Below, piece after piece: positions 24,588 through 33,698 of a stretch of 33,735 bases of DNA; the first letter of the stretch is position 1; every line of letters begins with the position of its first letter. Origin of the DNA: an uncultured Bacteroides sp. Lineage in GTDB: Bacteria; Bacteroidota; Bacteroidia; Bacteroidales; Bacteroidaceae. The stretch is taken from positions 1 through 33,735 of the forward strand of contig CAMFND010000064.1 of NCBI GenBank assembly GCA_945965395.1, written 5' to 3'. Below the pieces are notes generated by a model. That model ran no database searches. It saw only the letters and a list, made by a program, of their open reading frames with translations, and had not been told where the DNA came from. The translations under genes were made by a program, and so were the position numbers.

Positions 24588-25283
24588 ATGAACAGAAAAC
24601 GAATTCTAAGATATACACGTAACCTGATTATCTTTTTCTTTGCATCTACCATTCTTTCCGTTATCGCCTTAAGATTTATTCCGGTCTACATCACTCCCCT
24701 GATGGTGATACGAAGCGTAGCACAACTGGCAAAAGGTGAAAAGGTAGTCATGAAGCACAAATGGGTACCTAAAGAGAAAATATCACGTCACCTTCCGATG
24801 GCGGTCATCGCCTCTGAAGATAACCGTTTTGCCAGTCACAATGGTTTTGACTTCAAGGAAATAAGCAAAGCAATAGAAGAAAACAAAAAGCGCAAGAAAG
24901 CCAGAGGAGCAAGTACCATCAGCCAGCAGACAGCCAAAAATGTATTCTTATGGCCCTCCTCTTCCTGGATAAGAAAAGGATTCGAAGTCTACTTCACGGT
25001 GCTGATTGAGCTGATATGGGACAAAGAAAGAATCATGGAAGTCTACCTGAACTCCATCGAAATGGGGGATGGTATATATGGAGCAGAAGCCGTGGCGAAA
25101 GCTCACTTTCACACCACGGCCTCTCAACTCACCCGCAAACAATGTGCACTTATTGCAGCCAGTCTCCCGAATCCAAGGAAATACAATTCCGGAAAGCCCA
25201 GCCCTTACATGTACAAGCGTCAGCGGAAAATCATGTATCTGATGAAATGTGTTCCTGCATTCCCGGAAAAATCCGGAAAGTAA
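24588..25283 (+). CDS. mtgA: Monofunctional biosynthetic peptidoglycan transglycosylase
   Basis: A 231-aa GT51 enzyme that polymerises lipid II into glycan strands without cross-linking. An N-terminal membrane anchor is at about 12-30 ([19 protein letters not shown]). The catalytic region has [17 protein letters not shown] (Glu77) and [17 protein letters not shown], then [20 protein letters not shown]. Nothing follows the GT51 domain, so it is the stand-alone type. It is convergent with the TRIC-like gene, with only 15 nt between the two stops. It complements the PBP1A gene 5 kb upstream. Confidence 0.95.
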   Translation: MNRKRILRYTRNLIIFFFASTILSVIALRFIPVYITPLMVIRSVAQLAKGEKVVMKHKWVPKEKISRHLPMAVIASEDNRFASHNGFDFKEISKAIEENKKRKKARGASTISQQTAKNVFLWPSSSWIRKGFEVYFTVLIELIWDKERIMEVYLNSIEMGDGIYGAEAVAKAHFHTTASQLTRKQCALIAASLPNPRKYNSGKPSPYMYKRQRKIMYLMKCVPAFPEKSGK

Positions 25284-25292
25284 GAAGGTTTC

Positions 25293-25310
25293 CCGGAACT
25301 AAGGTTCCGG
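25293..25310. terminator. Short hairpin between mtgA and the TRIC-like gene
   Basis: CCGGAAC (25293-25299) and GTTCCGG (25304-25310) form a perfect 7-bp stem with a TAAG loop, overlapping the stop codon of the minus-strand gene. There is no long T-run on either side, so its strength as a terminator is uncertain. Confidence 0.4.
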
Positions 25311-25934
25311 ATCCCCTTTCAAAATCGGAAGCGTAATCTTATATTTAACTGCTAAAATACGGGCCACAAACACGGTTACTCCCCCAATAATCTGTGCAAG
25401 TACGGATTCCATATCCAATATCAGACAAATCCAGTAAACTAGTCCGCCAATCACACAAGCCATAGCGTAAATCTCTTTACGGAATATCAGCGGAATCTCG
25501 TTGATAAATATATCACGCAGCACTCCTCCTGCCGCACCGGTGATACTACCCATGATAATGGCAATCCAGAACGGATAACCCAGCGCATACGCCTTACTGA
25601 ATCCTACAATTGTAAACAAAGCCAGTCCGATGGTGTCAAAAATAAAGAAGGTATTGTTCAAGCGAATCACATACTTCCCGAACAAGATGACAAAGAACAT
25701 GGCAAAAGCCGTACAAATGAGGTACATCGGATCGGTCATCCAGGCTGGAGTCACATCCAGCAAAACATCACGAATGGTTCCACCACCGATAGCCGTAGCC
25801 AGTCCCACCACATAAGCACCAAACCAGTCAAACCGCTTCGCCGAGGCAAGGCGAATACCGCTTATGGCAAATGCAAAAGTCCCCACAAAATCCAGTATCG
25901 TTACAAACGAAGGCATCTGAAAAAAAACATCCAT
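25299..25934 (-). CDS. TRIC/UPF0126-family membrane protein
   Basis: A 211-aa inner-membrane protein with about seven membrane segments in two similar halves. Each half carries the family signature: GGGTIRD (50-56) and AAGGVLRD (134-141). Prokaryotic members resemble trimeric intracellular cation channels and conduct monovalent ions in reconstituted systems; older annotation calls them UPF0126 or glycine-transporter-like. It lies 10 nt downstream of the DUF3078 gene and is probably co-transcribed with it. The physiological ion and role in this organism are unknown. Confidence 0.92.
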   Translation of the reverse strand: MDVFFQMPSFVTILDFVGTFAFAISGIRLASAKRFDWFGAYVVGLATAIGGGTIRDVLLDVTPAWMTDPMYLICTAFAMFFVILFGKYVIRLNNTFFIFDTIGLALFTIVGFSKAYALGYPFWIAIIMGSITGAAGGVLRDIFINEIPLIFRKEIYAMACVIGGLVYWICLILDMESVLAQIIGGVTVFVARILAVKYKITLPILKGDPEP

Positions 25935-25944
25935 AGCAAATATT

Positions 25945-27426
25945 TTACCAAGTATAACTCAAACCAAAACTAAGCAATTCCTGCAACTGTAAATAACTTC
26001 TACCTTCTTCACGAGTCACCCCATCATCAAACCGGCCATGAACGAACAGTTTCGTAGAAAGATATTGATTAATGGTAAAGGTAAAGGTATTTTCCCATTC
26101 ACCCAACACTTTCTCGTAATTGGTCGTATAAGACAAGCGGGACTCCCACATCAAGATTGAAAACATTTTCCACTTTAATGTAGACTCCAGACGAGAACCC
26201 CATACACTTTCCCGTTTATGACCTGCTTCAATGTTAAACTTTGCCGGGTCTACCCTGTCACTGGCCACGCTGTACAAGGTGTAGTTTATCGGATTTATCA
26301 GCACAGACAAGTTACACACGCCATCCTTGATGAACTTATAGTCCATACCGAGACCGACGTTCAATTCGGCCGGCGAGAAGAAAGCAGAAACCAGTTTATC
26401 GGAGTTGGTCTCATAGTTTGAGAAGAACTGCGTCTTAAATTCAGCCGACAAAGTGTAGTACCATGTACTGAAGGCTTTATAACCCAACTTGGAACTCAAG
26501 CGGAGCAAGTCATTGTTAGCCTTGTAGCTGTGTACGGTATCCGAAGGTGCCGTGATAAAGCCTAACTTCCATTCAATCTTGTTTTCAAACTGAATACGCT
26601 GCCTGTCATCATAATTCGCCTGCCAGGTAAATCCGGAAAGCAACGATTTTGTACTTTCACCACCCTTATACCAGTTCTTCGAAATATAGTTCTGCGAGAA
26701 CTGTAAATAACCGTTTCCACCAAAAGTCCAGAAATTAGGTTTGATAACCAGCAAGTCTTTTTCTGTCACCCGGTTCGGAAGCTCATCATTCTGCATCATA
26801 TCCAGCAAGTTCTCTTTTCGCGGCTGGTCTACAAGCACTTCACCATATATCGGTTTTAACCCTTTTAAATTCTCCTCATTTTGTTTCACCAAGCTCGGAT
26901 AAGACAAATAAAAAGACAGCAGCTGCCGGTTCACAGTCCTATCCACCTGTGCTGAATGACACAAATCCGCTACCAGAGGCAATTGCTTTTCCAATACATT
27001 CTCTTTTATAAAAGGTATCTGCGGTTTCCAGTCGGAAATACTGAAGGCCTGTTCTATCGGTGCCTCATAATAAGTAGCCGGCATCGACAGTTTATAGTAA
27101 TCCGGATTCGGACGGATACCCGTTATCAGCAGATAAATATCATCCCATCGTTCCAGCTGCGCATTGTACTCCCGACGAAAATTCTGCATCATCCGCCAGA
27201 AATTCCGAACCTCCAGCGGAGGGAGCTCCACCTTTTTCCTTACAGCTGGAACTACTTTCACCGGTGATGGTTCCTGTAAGCTGTCTACAGGAGCTGCTAC
27301 ATTCAAAGAATCTACCGCATTTTTTACTGTATCCGATTTTACCGTATCCGAAGACACTTCCATTTCTTGTGCAGCCAACCCACCGCACACCATAAGCAAA
27401 ACCAAGAAAAGACTCGTCTTTTTCAT
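25945..27426 (-). CDS. DUF3078-domain outer-membrane protein
   Basis: A 493-aa exported protein, with signal peptide MKKTSLFLVLLMVCGGLAAQ. After a serine/valine/proline-rich stretch, the C-terminal half is a beta-barrel-like DUF3078 domain: SQNYISKNWYKGGESTKSLL is the hallmark segment, followed by repeated aromatic strands and a closing LSFGLSYTW. The family is Bacteroidetes-specific and of unknown function. The frame is open to 27453, but a -7-like element at 27451-27458 places transcription start near 27444, inside that extension; the ATG at 27426 (or 27435) is therefore chosen. It leads a two-gene unit with the TRIC-like gene. Confidence 0.88.
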   Translation of the reverse strand: MKKTSLFLVLLMVCGGLAAQEMEVSSDTVKSDTVKNAVDSLNVAAPVDSLQEPSPVKVVPAVRKKVELPPLEVRNFWRMMQNFRREYNAQLERWDDIYLLITGIRPNPDYYKLSMPATYYEAPIEQAFSISDWKPQIPFIKENVLEKQLPLVADLCHSAQVDRTVNRQLLSFYLSYPSLVKQNEENLKGLKPIYGEVLVDQPRKENLLDMMQNDELPNRVTEKDLLVIKPNFWTFGGNGYLQFSQNYISKNWYKGGESTKSLLSGFTWQANYDDRQRIQFENKIEWKLGFITAPSDTVHSYKANNDLLRLSSKLGYKAFSTWYYTLSAEFKTQFFSNYETNSDKLVSAFFSPAELNVGLGMDYKFIKDGVCNLSVLINPINYTLYSVASDRVDPAKFNIEAGHKRESVWGSRLESTLKWKMFSILMWESRLSYTTNYEKVLGEWENTFTFTINQYLSTKLFVHGRFDDGVTREEGRSYLQLQELLSFGLSYTW

Positions 27427-27450
27427 TTTTGTCATTCTTAAAATCTTATG

Positions 27451-27458
27451 CAAAAGTA
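27451..27458 (-). promoter_or_regulatory. Candidate -7 element for the DUF3078 gene
   Basis: TACTTTTG on the minus strand matches TAnnTTTG; no TTTG lies at the expected -33 distance. It rules against the ATG at 27453, which overlaps it. Confidence 0.45.
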
Positions 27459-27606
27459 CGATTTATTTCTAAAAAAAGTTTGTTTTCACACCTACTAATT
27501 GTACTTAAAAACAATTTTCTGCCCACCTTTGTTTAAAATTTCATTTGTACATCCATCAGAAAACGTAAGGATATTTGAAGTTAAACGTGGTTTTGCTCTA
27601 CTTACT

Positions 27607-27637
27607 TTTGCGGGTTCAGCTTTTTTTTATAATTTTG
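27607..27637 (+). promoter_or_regulatory. Promoter of pyrG-yidC
   Basis: TTTG (27607-27610), a 19-nt spacer and TAATTTTG (27630-27637) match both elements of the Bacteroides housekeeping promoter. Transcription would start near 27644, giving a leader of about 124 nt before the pyrG start. Confidence 0.75.
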
Positions 27638-27661
27638 CAAACTTGAAGAAGTAGTTCTTCC

Positions 27662-27690
27662 ATGCCGGAAGAAATATCGCTCACCGGCAT
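27662..27690 (+). promoter_or_regulatory. Hairpin in the pyrG leader
   Basis: ATGCCGG (27662-27668) pairs with CCGGCAT (27684-27690) across a 15-nt loop, in the predicted 5' untranslated region of pyrG. There is no U-run directly after it, so it is not a standard attenuator. A function in CTP-responsive control is speculation. Confidence 0.35.
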
Positions 27691-27767
27691 TCCTGCTGTC
27701 ACTTTCTTAAGAGAAAAGAAAGCAGACCGCATTAAATTGTTGGATTTAATTTTTAAATATTCATATT

Positions 27768-29366
27768 GTGGCAGAAACAAAGTATATTTTCGTAACAGGT
27801 GGTGTAGCCTCTTCATTAGGAAAAGGAATCATCTCATCATCTATTGGCAAGTTGCTGCAGGCCAGAGGCTACAGCGTAACCATCCAGAAGTTCGACCCGT
27901 ATATCAACATCGACCCGGGAACACTGAATCCCTATGAACACGGAGAGTGCTACGTAACCGTAGACGGACATGAAGCCGACCTCGACCTGGGACACTACGA
28001 ACGCTTCTTAGGCATCCAAACTACCAAAGCCAACAACATCACTACCGGACGCATCTACAAGAGTGTAATCGACAAGGAACGTCGTGGTGACTATCTTGGC
28101 AAGACTATCCAGATTATCCCTCACATCACTGACGAAATTAAGCGCAATGTCAAATTGCTGGGCAACAAATATAAATTCGATTTCGTCATTACTGAAATCG
28201 GAGGTACTGTAGGCGACATCGAATCACTTCCTTATCTGGAAAGTATCCGCCAGCTGAAATGGGAGTTAGGCAAGAACGCCTTGTGCGTACACTTGACTTA
28301 TGTACCTTACCTGGCTGCTGCCGGTGAATTGAAAACCAAACCTACCCAGCATTCTGTAAAAGAGCTGCAGTCTGTAGGTATTCAGCCGGATATTCTGGTG
28401 CTTCGTACAGAGCACGAGCTCAGCACGGGCCTGAGAAAGAAAGTGGCTTTGTTCTGTAATGTAGATGAAAGTGCGGTTATCCAGTCAATGGACATGCCGA
28501 CCATCTACGAAGTACCTTTGCGCATGCAGGAACAGAAACTGGATGTAACTATCCTTGAAAAGATGGGACTTCCGGTAGGCGAAACTCCTACTCTCGGTCC
28601 GTGGAGAGACTTCCTGAACCGTCGTCACAATGCCACTGAAAAGGTAAGAATCGGACTGGTAGGAAAATACGATTTGCAGGATGCATACAAATCAATCTTG
28701 GAAGCCCTTTCACAAGCTGCGACTTACAATGACCGCAAGGCCGACATTCACTTTATCAATAGTGAAAACCTGACCGACGACAACATTGAAGAGCACCTGA
28801 AAGACATGGACGGTGTCATCATCTGCCCGGGATTCGGACAGCGTGGTATCGAAGGTAAGTTCGTAGCCATCAAGTACTGCCGTACACACAACGTTCCGAC
28901 ATTCGGTATCTGTCTGGGCATGCAGTGTATCGCCATCGAATTCGCACGAAACGTACTGGGATATGCCGATGCCAACAGCCGCGAAATGGACGAAAAGACT
29001 CCGCACAATGTAATCGACATTATGGAGGAACAGAAATCCATCACGAACATGGGTGGTACCATGCGCCTGGGAGCCTACGAATGTGTTGTTGACCCGAACT
29101 CCAAGACTTACGAAGCTTACCAAAGCGAACACATTCAGGAACGCCACCGCCACCGTTACGAATTCAACAACAGCTACAAGGAAGAATTCGAAAAGGCGGG
29201 CATGAAGTGCGTAGGTATCAATCCGGAATCTGACCTGGTGGAAATCGTGGAAATCCCGACCTTGAAATGGTTTATCGGTACACAGTTCCATCCGGAATAC
29301 AGCAGTACGGTATTGAAACCACATCCGTTGTTCCTGTCCTTCATCAAGGCAGCTATCAGCAAATAA
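27768..29366 (+). CDS. pyrG: CTP synthase (glutamine-hydrolysing)
   Basis: This 532-aa cytoplasmic enzyme makes CTP from UTP, ATP and glutamine. The synthase domain begins YIFVTGGVASSLGKGI (6-21), with EIGGTVGDIE further on. The C-terminal glutamine amidotransferase domain has the nucleophile Cys382 in GICLGMQC and His508/Glu510 in FHPEYSS. The start codon is GTG: there is no in-frame ATG between the predicted promoter and this point, and MAETKYIFVTGG is the expected N-terminus. It precedes yidC by 29 nt, so the two are probably co-transcribed. Confidence 0.97.
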   Translation: MAETKYIFVTGGVASSLGKGIISSSIGKLLQARGYSVTIQKFDPYINIDPGTLNPYEHGECYVTVDGHEADLDLGHYERFLGIQTTKANNITTGRIYKSVIDKERRGDYLGKTIQIIPHITDEIKRNVKLLGNKYKFDFVITEIGGTVGDIESLPYLESIRQLKWELGKNALCVHLTYVPYLAAAGELKTKPTQHSVKELQSVGIQPDILVLRTEHELSTGLRKKVALFCNVDESAVIQSMDMPTIYEVPLRMQEQKLDVTILEKMGLPVGETPTLGPWRDFLNRRHNATEKVRIGLVGKYDLQDAYKSILEALSQAATYNDRKADIHFINSENLTDDNIEEHLKDMDGVIICPGFGQRGIEGKFVAIKYCRTHNVPTFGICLGMQCIAIEFARNVLGYADANSREMDEKTPHNVIDIMEEQKSITNMGGTMRLGAYECVVDPNSKTYEAYQSEHIQERHRHRYEFNNSYKEEFEKAGMKCVGINPESDLVEIVEIPTLKWFIGTQFHPEYSSTVLKPHPLFLSFIKAAISK

Positions 29367-29395
29367 ACCAAACATAACATTGTAAAGAAATAGAA

Positions 29396-31255
29396 ATGGA
29401 CAAAAACACGTTAGTGGGCTTTATCCTGATTGGAGCGGTTATCGTGGGATTCGGTATCTACAACCGCCCCAGCCAGGAAGAAAGAGCACGCGCACAGCAC
29501 TATCAGGACTCTATCCAACAGGTTATCAAGCAAAAACAGGAAGCCCAGGAAAAGCAGGCAGCAGCAGCCATTGAAGCAGCACGCCCTGACAGCACTTCCC
29601 TCTTCTTCCAGGCCGCACAGGGTACGGAACAGTTTACCGTACTGGAGAACGAGCTGGTTCAGCTGACTTTCTCCAACAAAGGCGGACGAGTAAGCAAGGC
29701 CCTGCTGAAAGAGTATAAAGACCAGAAGAAGCAGCCTCTCGTTCTGTTCGACGGCGAAGATGCTTCCATGAATTTCGGTTTTGAAGGAAAGAACGAGAAC
29801 ATTCTCAGCCAGCAGATGTATTTCGAGGCGACTAATGTAACCGACTCTACCGTGACCATGCGACTGAACGCAGCCAATGGCGGACACCTGGACTTCAACT
29901 ACCGACTGCTGCCCAACTCGTATATGGTAGACCTTACCGTTCAGGCCAGCGGCATGCAGAATTTCTTCTCTCCTTCTACCAAGAGCATGAACATCGAATG
30001 GAAACAGCGTGCCCGCCAGATGGAGAAAGGTTACAACTTCGAACAGCGTTACACCTCACTTACCTACAAACCGACAGGTGATGATTTTGACTACTTGAGC
30101 GAAACAAAGGATGAAAAAGAAACCATTCCTGAATCACTCGACTGGGTAGCTTTCAAAAATCAGTATTTCTCCTGCGTGTTCATGGCAGAGCAGAACTTTG
30201 ACAACGCTACGCTCGAATCTAAAATGGAACAGCAGGGAAGCGGTTACATGAAGAACTATGCAGCCGACATGAAGACAGCTTTCGACCCGACAGGTGCCAA
30301 AGCTTCACACCTGCAGTTCTACTTTGGTCCGAACCACTTCAAGACACTGCTGGCCAGCAACGACCTGAGCTTTAAAGATAAAGATCAGGAACTGGAAGAC
30401 CTGGTTTACCTGGGATGGCCGATTATCCGTCTGATTAACCGCTGGTTCACCATCAACTTGTTCGACTGGTTGTCAGGCTGGGGACTGAGCATGGGTATGG
30501 TTATCCTGCTTATGACCATCATCGTCAAGGTACTGGTACTCCCTACCACCTGGAAGTCGTTCATCTCGTCTGCCAAGATGCGTGCCCTGAAACCATATGT
30601 AGATAAGATTAACGCCAAATATCCGAAACAGGAAGATGCCCTGAAGAAACAGCAGGAAACCATGGCCCTCTATCGTCAGTACAATGTCAGCCCTATGGGC
30701 GGCTGTCTGCCGATGTTGTTACAGACTCCGGTGTTCATGGCCCTCTTCTTCTTCGTGCCGAACGCTATCGAGTTGCGCCAGCAGGGATTCTTGTGGGCTG
30801 ATGACCTTTCGGCTTACGACGACCTGCTTAGCTGGAGTTACCACATTCCGCTGCTAGGCAATCATCTGAGCCTGTTCTGTCTGTTGTTCAGTATCACTAC
30901 GGTACTCAATCAGATTATCATGATGAAACAGCAGGACATGGGTAACAATCCGCAGATGGCTGCCATGAAATGGATGATGTACATCATGCCTGTGATGTTC
31001 TTCTTCATCTTCAACGACTATGCATCCGGATTGAGCTACTACTACTTCATCTCCGGTCTGATTGGTATCATTACCATGTGGATTATGCGACGCATGACCG
31101 ATGAAAAGAAACTGCTCGCCCAGTTGGAAGCCAACAAGAAAGAACCTTCACAGCAAAAAGCAAGCGGACTGATGGCCAAACTGGAAGCCCTGCAGAAAGA
31201 GCAGGAACGTCTCCAGAAAGAGCGTCAGGAACGCATGGGAGGTAAGAAAAGATAA
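29396..31255 (+). CDS. yidC: Membrane protein insertase YidC
   Basis: A 619-aa inner-membrane protein that inserts and folds membrane proteins, with or without SecYEG. It has the Gram-negative layout: an N-terminal membrane segment (about 5-22, LVGFILIGAVIVGFGIYN), a coiled glutamine/alanine-rich linker, a large periplasmic beta domain (about 75-345), then the conserved five-helix core with LYRQYNVSPMGGCLPMLLQTP and FIFNDYASGLSYYYFISGL. The tail is long and highly charged (KEQERLQKERQERMGGKKR), as seen where YidC contacts ribosomes. It follows pyrG by 29 nt and ends before a strong terminator. Confidence 0.97.
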   Translation: MDKNTLVGFILIGAVIVGFGIYNRPSQEERARAQHYQDSIQQVIKQKQEAQEKQAAAAIEAARPDSTSLFFQAAQGTEQFTVLENELVQLTFSNKGGRVSKALLKEYKDQKKQPLVLFDGEDASMNFGFEGKNENILSQQMYFEATNVTDSTVTMRLNAANGGHLDFNYRLLPNSYMVDLTVQASGMQNFFSPSTKSMNIEWKQRARQMEKGYNFEQRYTSLTYKPTGDDFDYLSETKDEKETIPESLDWVAFKNQYFSCVFMAEQNFDNATLESKMEQQGSGYMKNYAADMKTAFDPTGAKASHLQFYFGPNHFKTLLASNDLSFKDKDQELEDLVYLGWPIIRLINRWFTINLFDWLSGWGLSMGMVILLMTIIVKVLVLPTTWKSFISSAKMRALKPYVDKINAKYPKQEDALKKQQETMALYRQYNVSPMGGCLPMLLQTPVFMALFFFVPNAIELRQQGFLWADDLSAYDDLLSWSYHIPLLGNHLSLFCLLFSITTVLNQIIMMKQQDMGNNPQMAAMKWMMYIMPVMFFFIFNDYASGLSYYYFISGLIGIITMWIMRRMTDEKKLLAQLEANKKEPSQQKASGLMAKLEALQKEQERLQKERQERMGGKKR

Positions 31256-31277
31256 AAAGAATCTCGTTTAATACGGC

Positions 31278-31328
31278 AGAGCGCCCCTCAATGGCATACC
31301 GACAAGCCATCGAGGGGCGCTCTTTTTT
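31278..31328 (+). terminator. Strong terminator after yidC
   Basis: AGAGCGCCCCTC (31278-31289) pairs with GAGGGGCGCTCT (31312-31323). After one mismatch, ATGGC (31291-31295) pairs with GCCAT (31306-31310), and a run of T residues follows. It lies 22 nt after the yidC stop. Confidence 0.93.
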
Positions 31329-31360
31329 CTACTACATTCCTCTTTTTCCATTTATTGTCT

Positions 31361-31368
31361 TACCTTTG
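31361..31368 (+). promoter_or_regulatory. Candidate -7 element for the S9 peptidase gene
   Basis: TACCTTTG matches TAnnTTTG exactly, 42 nt before the ATG at 31411. The expected TTTG upstream is not present; that stretch is T-rich (31341-31355). Confidence 0.5.
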
Positions 31369-31410
31369 CAGAAGAGAATTGTCACACAGATTAAACCATC
31401 AAATAAACAC

Positions 31411-33537
31411 ATGAAAAAAACAGATTTTATGACTATGACAGCAGCCATGATGCTCGCCACATCGGCCTGTGTGGGTCCTGAAAAAGCCGCACAGACAGAT
31501 GGTCCCATCATCGGCAAGCAGGAGGTTACGGTAAAAGACGGCCGTATGACCCCTGAAACGCTCTGGGCCATGGGACGCATCGGAAGTTCCTGTGTATCGC
31601 CCGACGGCAAACGCATTGCCTATACAGTATCTTACTACAGCGTGAAAGAGAACAAGAGCCACCTGGTAATCTACGTAATGAATGCCGACGGCTCAGGCAA
31701 CCAGCTGCTCACCACTACAGCTGCCAGCGAGGGAGAACCTGCATGGATCAAGAACGGCAGCAAGCTTGCTTTCCTGGCACCCGATGCCGACGGTAACAGC
31801 CAGATTTGGGAAATGAATCCCGACGGCAGCGAACGCGTACAGCTTTCTTCATTTGCCGGAGGTATTGACGGATTCAAGTTCTCACCCGACGAGAGCAAGG
31901 TGCTCTTCATCTCACAGGTGAAATACGGCGAACGCACCGTCGACAAATATCCTGACCTGGACAAGGCCAGCGGAATGGTGATAGACGACCTGATGTACAA
32001 GCACTGGGATGAATGGGTACAGACCGTACCGCATCCGTTCGTGGCTCCGTTTGCCGGAAGCAAGGTGGGCGAAGCAACCGACATCCTGGCCGGTGAACCC
32101 TACGAATCGCCGATGAAGCCTTTCGGTGGCATCGAACAGCTTACCTGGAGTCCTGACTCCAAATGCATTGCGTATACCTGCCGCAAGAAAACCGGACTGG
32201 AATATGCTATTTCTACCGATTCGGACATTTACCTGTATAATCTGGAAACCAAGCAGACCCGCAATCTCTGCAAGGAAGACGCTACCGATAAGAACATGGG
32301 TTACGACACGAACCCGCAGTTCTCCCCCGACGGTGGATTCATTGCCTGGCAAAGCATGGAACGCGACGGATACGAAAGCGACCGCAACCGCCTTTGCGTA
32401 ATGGATTTGAAAAACGGCAAGAAAACTTACGTTACAGAAGCCTTCCAGTCGGGTGTAGACAGCTACTGCTGGGCTCCGGACAACCAGACTCTCTATTTCA
32501 CCGGTGTATGGCATGCCACCAGCATGATTCACCGCACAAACCTGAAGGGTGAAGTGGAACAGCTTACAGAAGGCATGTACGACTATGCTTCTGTAGAAAT
32601 GCTGGGCGACGGACAGCTTCTTACCAAGCGCCACTCTATCAGCGAAGCCGACGAGCTGTTCACCGTCAACCTGAGCAAGGGCAACGAAGTAACCCGCATC
32701 ACGCAGGAAAACGACCACATCTTCAAACAGTTGAAGCTAGGTAAAGTAGAAGCCCGCTGGACAAAGACCGTCGACGGTAAAGACATGCTCTCGTGGGTAA
32801 TCTACCCGGTAGACTTCGACCCGAACAAGAAATACCCCACCCTGCTGTTCTGCGAAGGTGGTCCGCAAAGCCCCGTCAGCCAGTTCTGGAGCTACCGCTG
32901 GAACTTCCAGATTATGGCTGCCAACGATTACATCATCATCGCCCCTAACCGCCGCGGTCTGCCGGGATTCGGCATGGAATGGCTGGAAGAAACCAGCACC
33001 AACTACGGCGGACACTGCATGGATGACTACCTGACTGCCATCGACGACATCGCCAAGGAACCGTACGTAGACAAAGACCGTCTGGGCTGCGTAGGTGCCA
33101 GCTTCGGAGGATACTCAGTATACTGGCTGGCCGGACATCACAACAAGCGTTTCAAGGCCTTCATCGCACACGACGGATTCTTCAACATGGAGCAGCAGTA
33201 CCTCGAAACCGAAGAACTCTGGTTCACCAACTGGGATTTGGGTGGCCCGTACTGGGAGAAGAACAATCCAGCTGTAAAGCGTAGCTATGCCAACTCTCCT
33301 CACCTGTTTGTCGACAAATGGGATACGCCTATCCTCTGCATCCACGGCGAGAAAGACTACCGCATCCTGGCTTCACAGGGTATGGCCGCATTCAACGCTG
33401 CCAAACTGAGAGGCATTCCTGCCGAACTGCTGATTTTCCCGGACGAAAACCACTGGGTATTGAAACCGCAGAACGGTATTTTGTGGCAACGTACTTTCTT
33501 CAACTGGCTTGACCGCTGGCTGAAACCACAGAAATAA
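31411..33537 (+). CDS. S9-family (prolyl oligopeptidase-like) peptidase, lipoprotein
   Basis: A 708-aa serine peptidase of the dipeptidyl/acylaminoacyl peptidase type. The leader MKKTDFMTMTAAMMLATSAC suggests lipidation at Cys20. The N-terminal two thirds is a propeller with WD40-like/PD40 repeats (ISPDGKRIAYT-type blades such as SPDSKCIAYTC and SPDGGFIAWQS). The alpha/beta-hydrolase domain has Ser564 in GASFGGYS, Asp649 in HGEKDYR and His681 in DENHW. The frame is open to 31291, but that region is the yidC terminator and lies before the -7 element, so 31411 is the start. It probably trims short peptides in the periplasm or at the surface. It is a single-gene unit. Confidence 0.93.
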   Translation: MKKTDFMTMTAAMMLATSACVGPEKAAQTDGPIIGKQEVTVKDGRMTPETLWAMGRIGSSCVSPDGKRIAYTVSYYSVKENKSHLVIYVMNADGSGNQLLTTTAASEGEPAWIKNGSKLAFLAPDADGNSQIWEMNPDGSERVQLSSFAGGIDGFKFSPDESKVLFISQVKYGERTVDKYPDLDKASGMVIDDLMYKHWDEWVQTVPHPFVAPFAGSKVGEATDILAGEPYESPMKPFGGIEQLTWSPDSKCIAYTCRKKTGLEYAISTDSDIYLYNLETKQTRNLCKEDATDKNMGYDTNPQFSPDGGFIAWQSMERDGYESDRNRLCVMDLKNGKKTYVTEAFQSGVDSYCWAPDNQTLYFTGVWHATSMIHRTNLKGEVEQLTEGMYDYASVEMLGDGQLLTKRHSISEADELFTVNLSKGNEVTRITQENDHIFKQLKLGKVEARWTKTVDGKDMLSWVIYPVDFDPNKKYPTLLFCEGGPQSPVSQFWSYRWNFQIMAANDYIIIAPNRRGLPGFGMEWLEETSTNYGGHCMDDYLTAIDDIAKEPYVDKDRLGCVGASFGGYSVYWLAGHHNKRFKAFIAHDGFFNMEQQYLETEELWFTNWDLGGPYWEKNNPAVKRSYANSPHLFVDKWDTPILCIHGEKDYRILASQGMAAFNAAKLRGIPAELLIFPDENHWVLKPQNGILWQRTFFNWLDRWLKPQK

Positions 33538-33546
33538 GTCACGCAC

Positions 33547-33644
33547 ATCCGGACGCCTTTAAAAAAAGATTTTTTCTATTTCCTTGAATTTCAAACGATT
33601 TTAAAAATCTCCGAAAAAATCTTACAAAAAAAGAGCGTCTGGAT
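33547..33644 (+). terminator. Nested inverted repeats after the S9 peptidase gene
   Basis: Outer arms ATCCGGACGC (33547-33556) and GCGTCTGGAT (33635-33644) pair with one G-U. Inner arms AGATTTTTTC (33567-33576) and GAAAAAATCT (33613-33622) pair perfectly. The structure starts 10 nt after the stop and its right end touches the -33 box of the tRNA promoter. It may act as a terminator, though no T-run follows. Confidence 0.45.
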
Positions 33645-33675
33645 TTGCATATTAAAATAAAAAGCCATACCTTTG
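33644..33675 (+). promoter_or_regulatory. Promoter of the tRNA gene
   Basis: TTTG (33644-33647), a 20-nt spacer and TACCTTTG (33668-33675) match both Bacteroides promoter elements. Transcription would begin near 33682, about 17 nt before the tRNA. Confidence 0.75.
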
Positions 33676-33698
33676 CATCGCTTTTGAGAAAGACACTT

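Noticed and set aside
27662-27937. Possible leader peptide ORF ahead of pyrG
   Set aside because: It starts in the leader but runs 170 nt into pyrG in another frame, has no family resemblance, and its ATG is part of a hairpin stem.
28710-29375. 221-aa open frame on the minus strand
   Set aside because: Antisense to the amidotransferase half of pyrG; its phenylalanine/valine-rich translation is typical of a mirror frame.
31912-32718. 268-aa open frame on the minus strand
   Set aside because: It lies entirely inside the S9 peptidase gene, which has intact catalytic motifs; the antisense frame has no recognisable domain.
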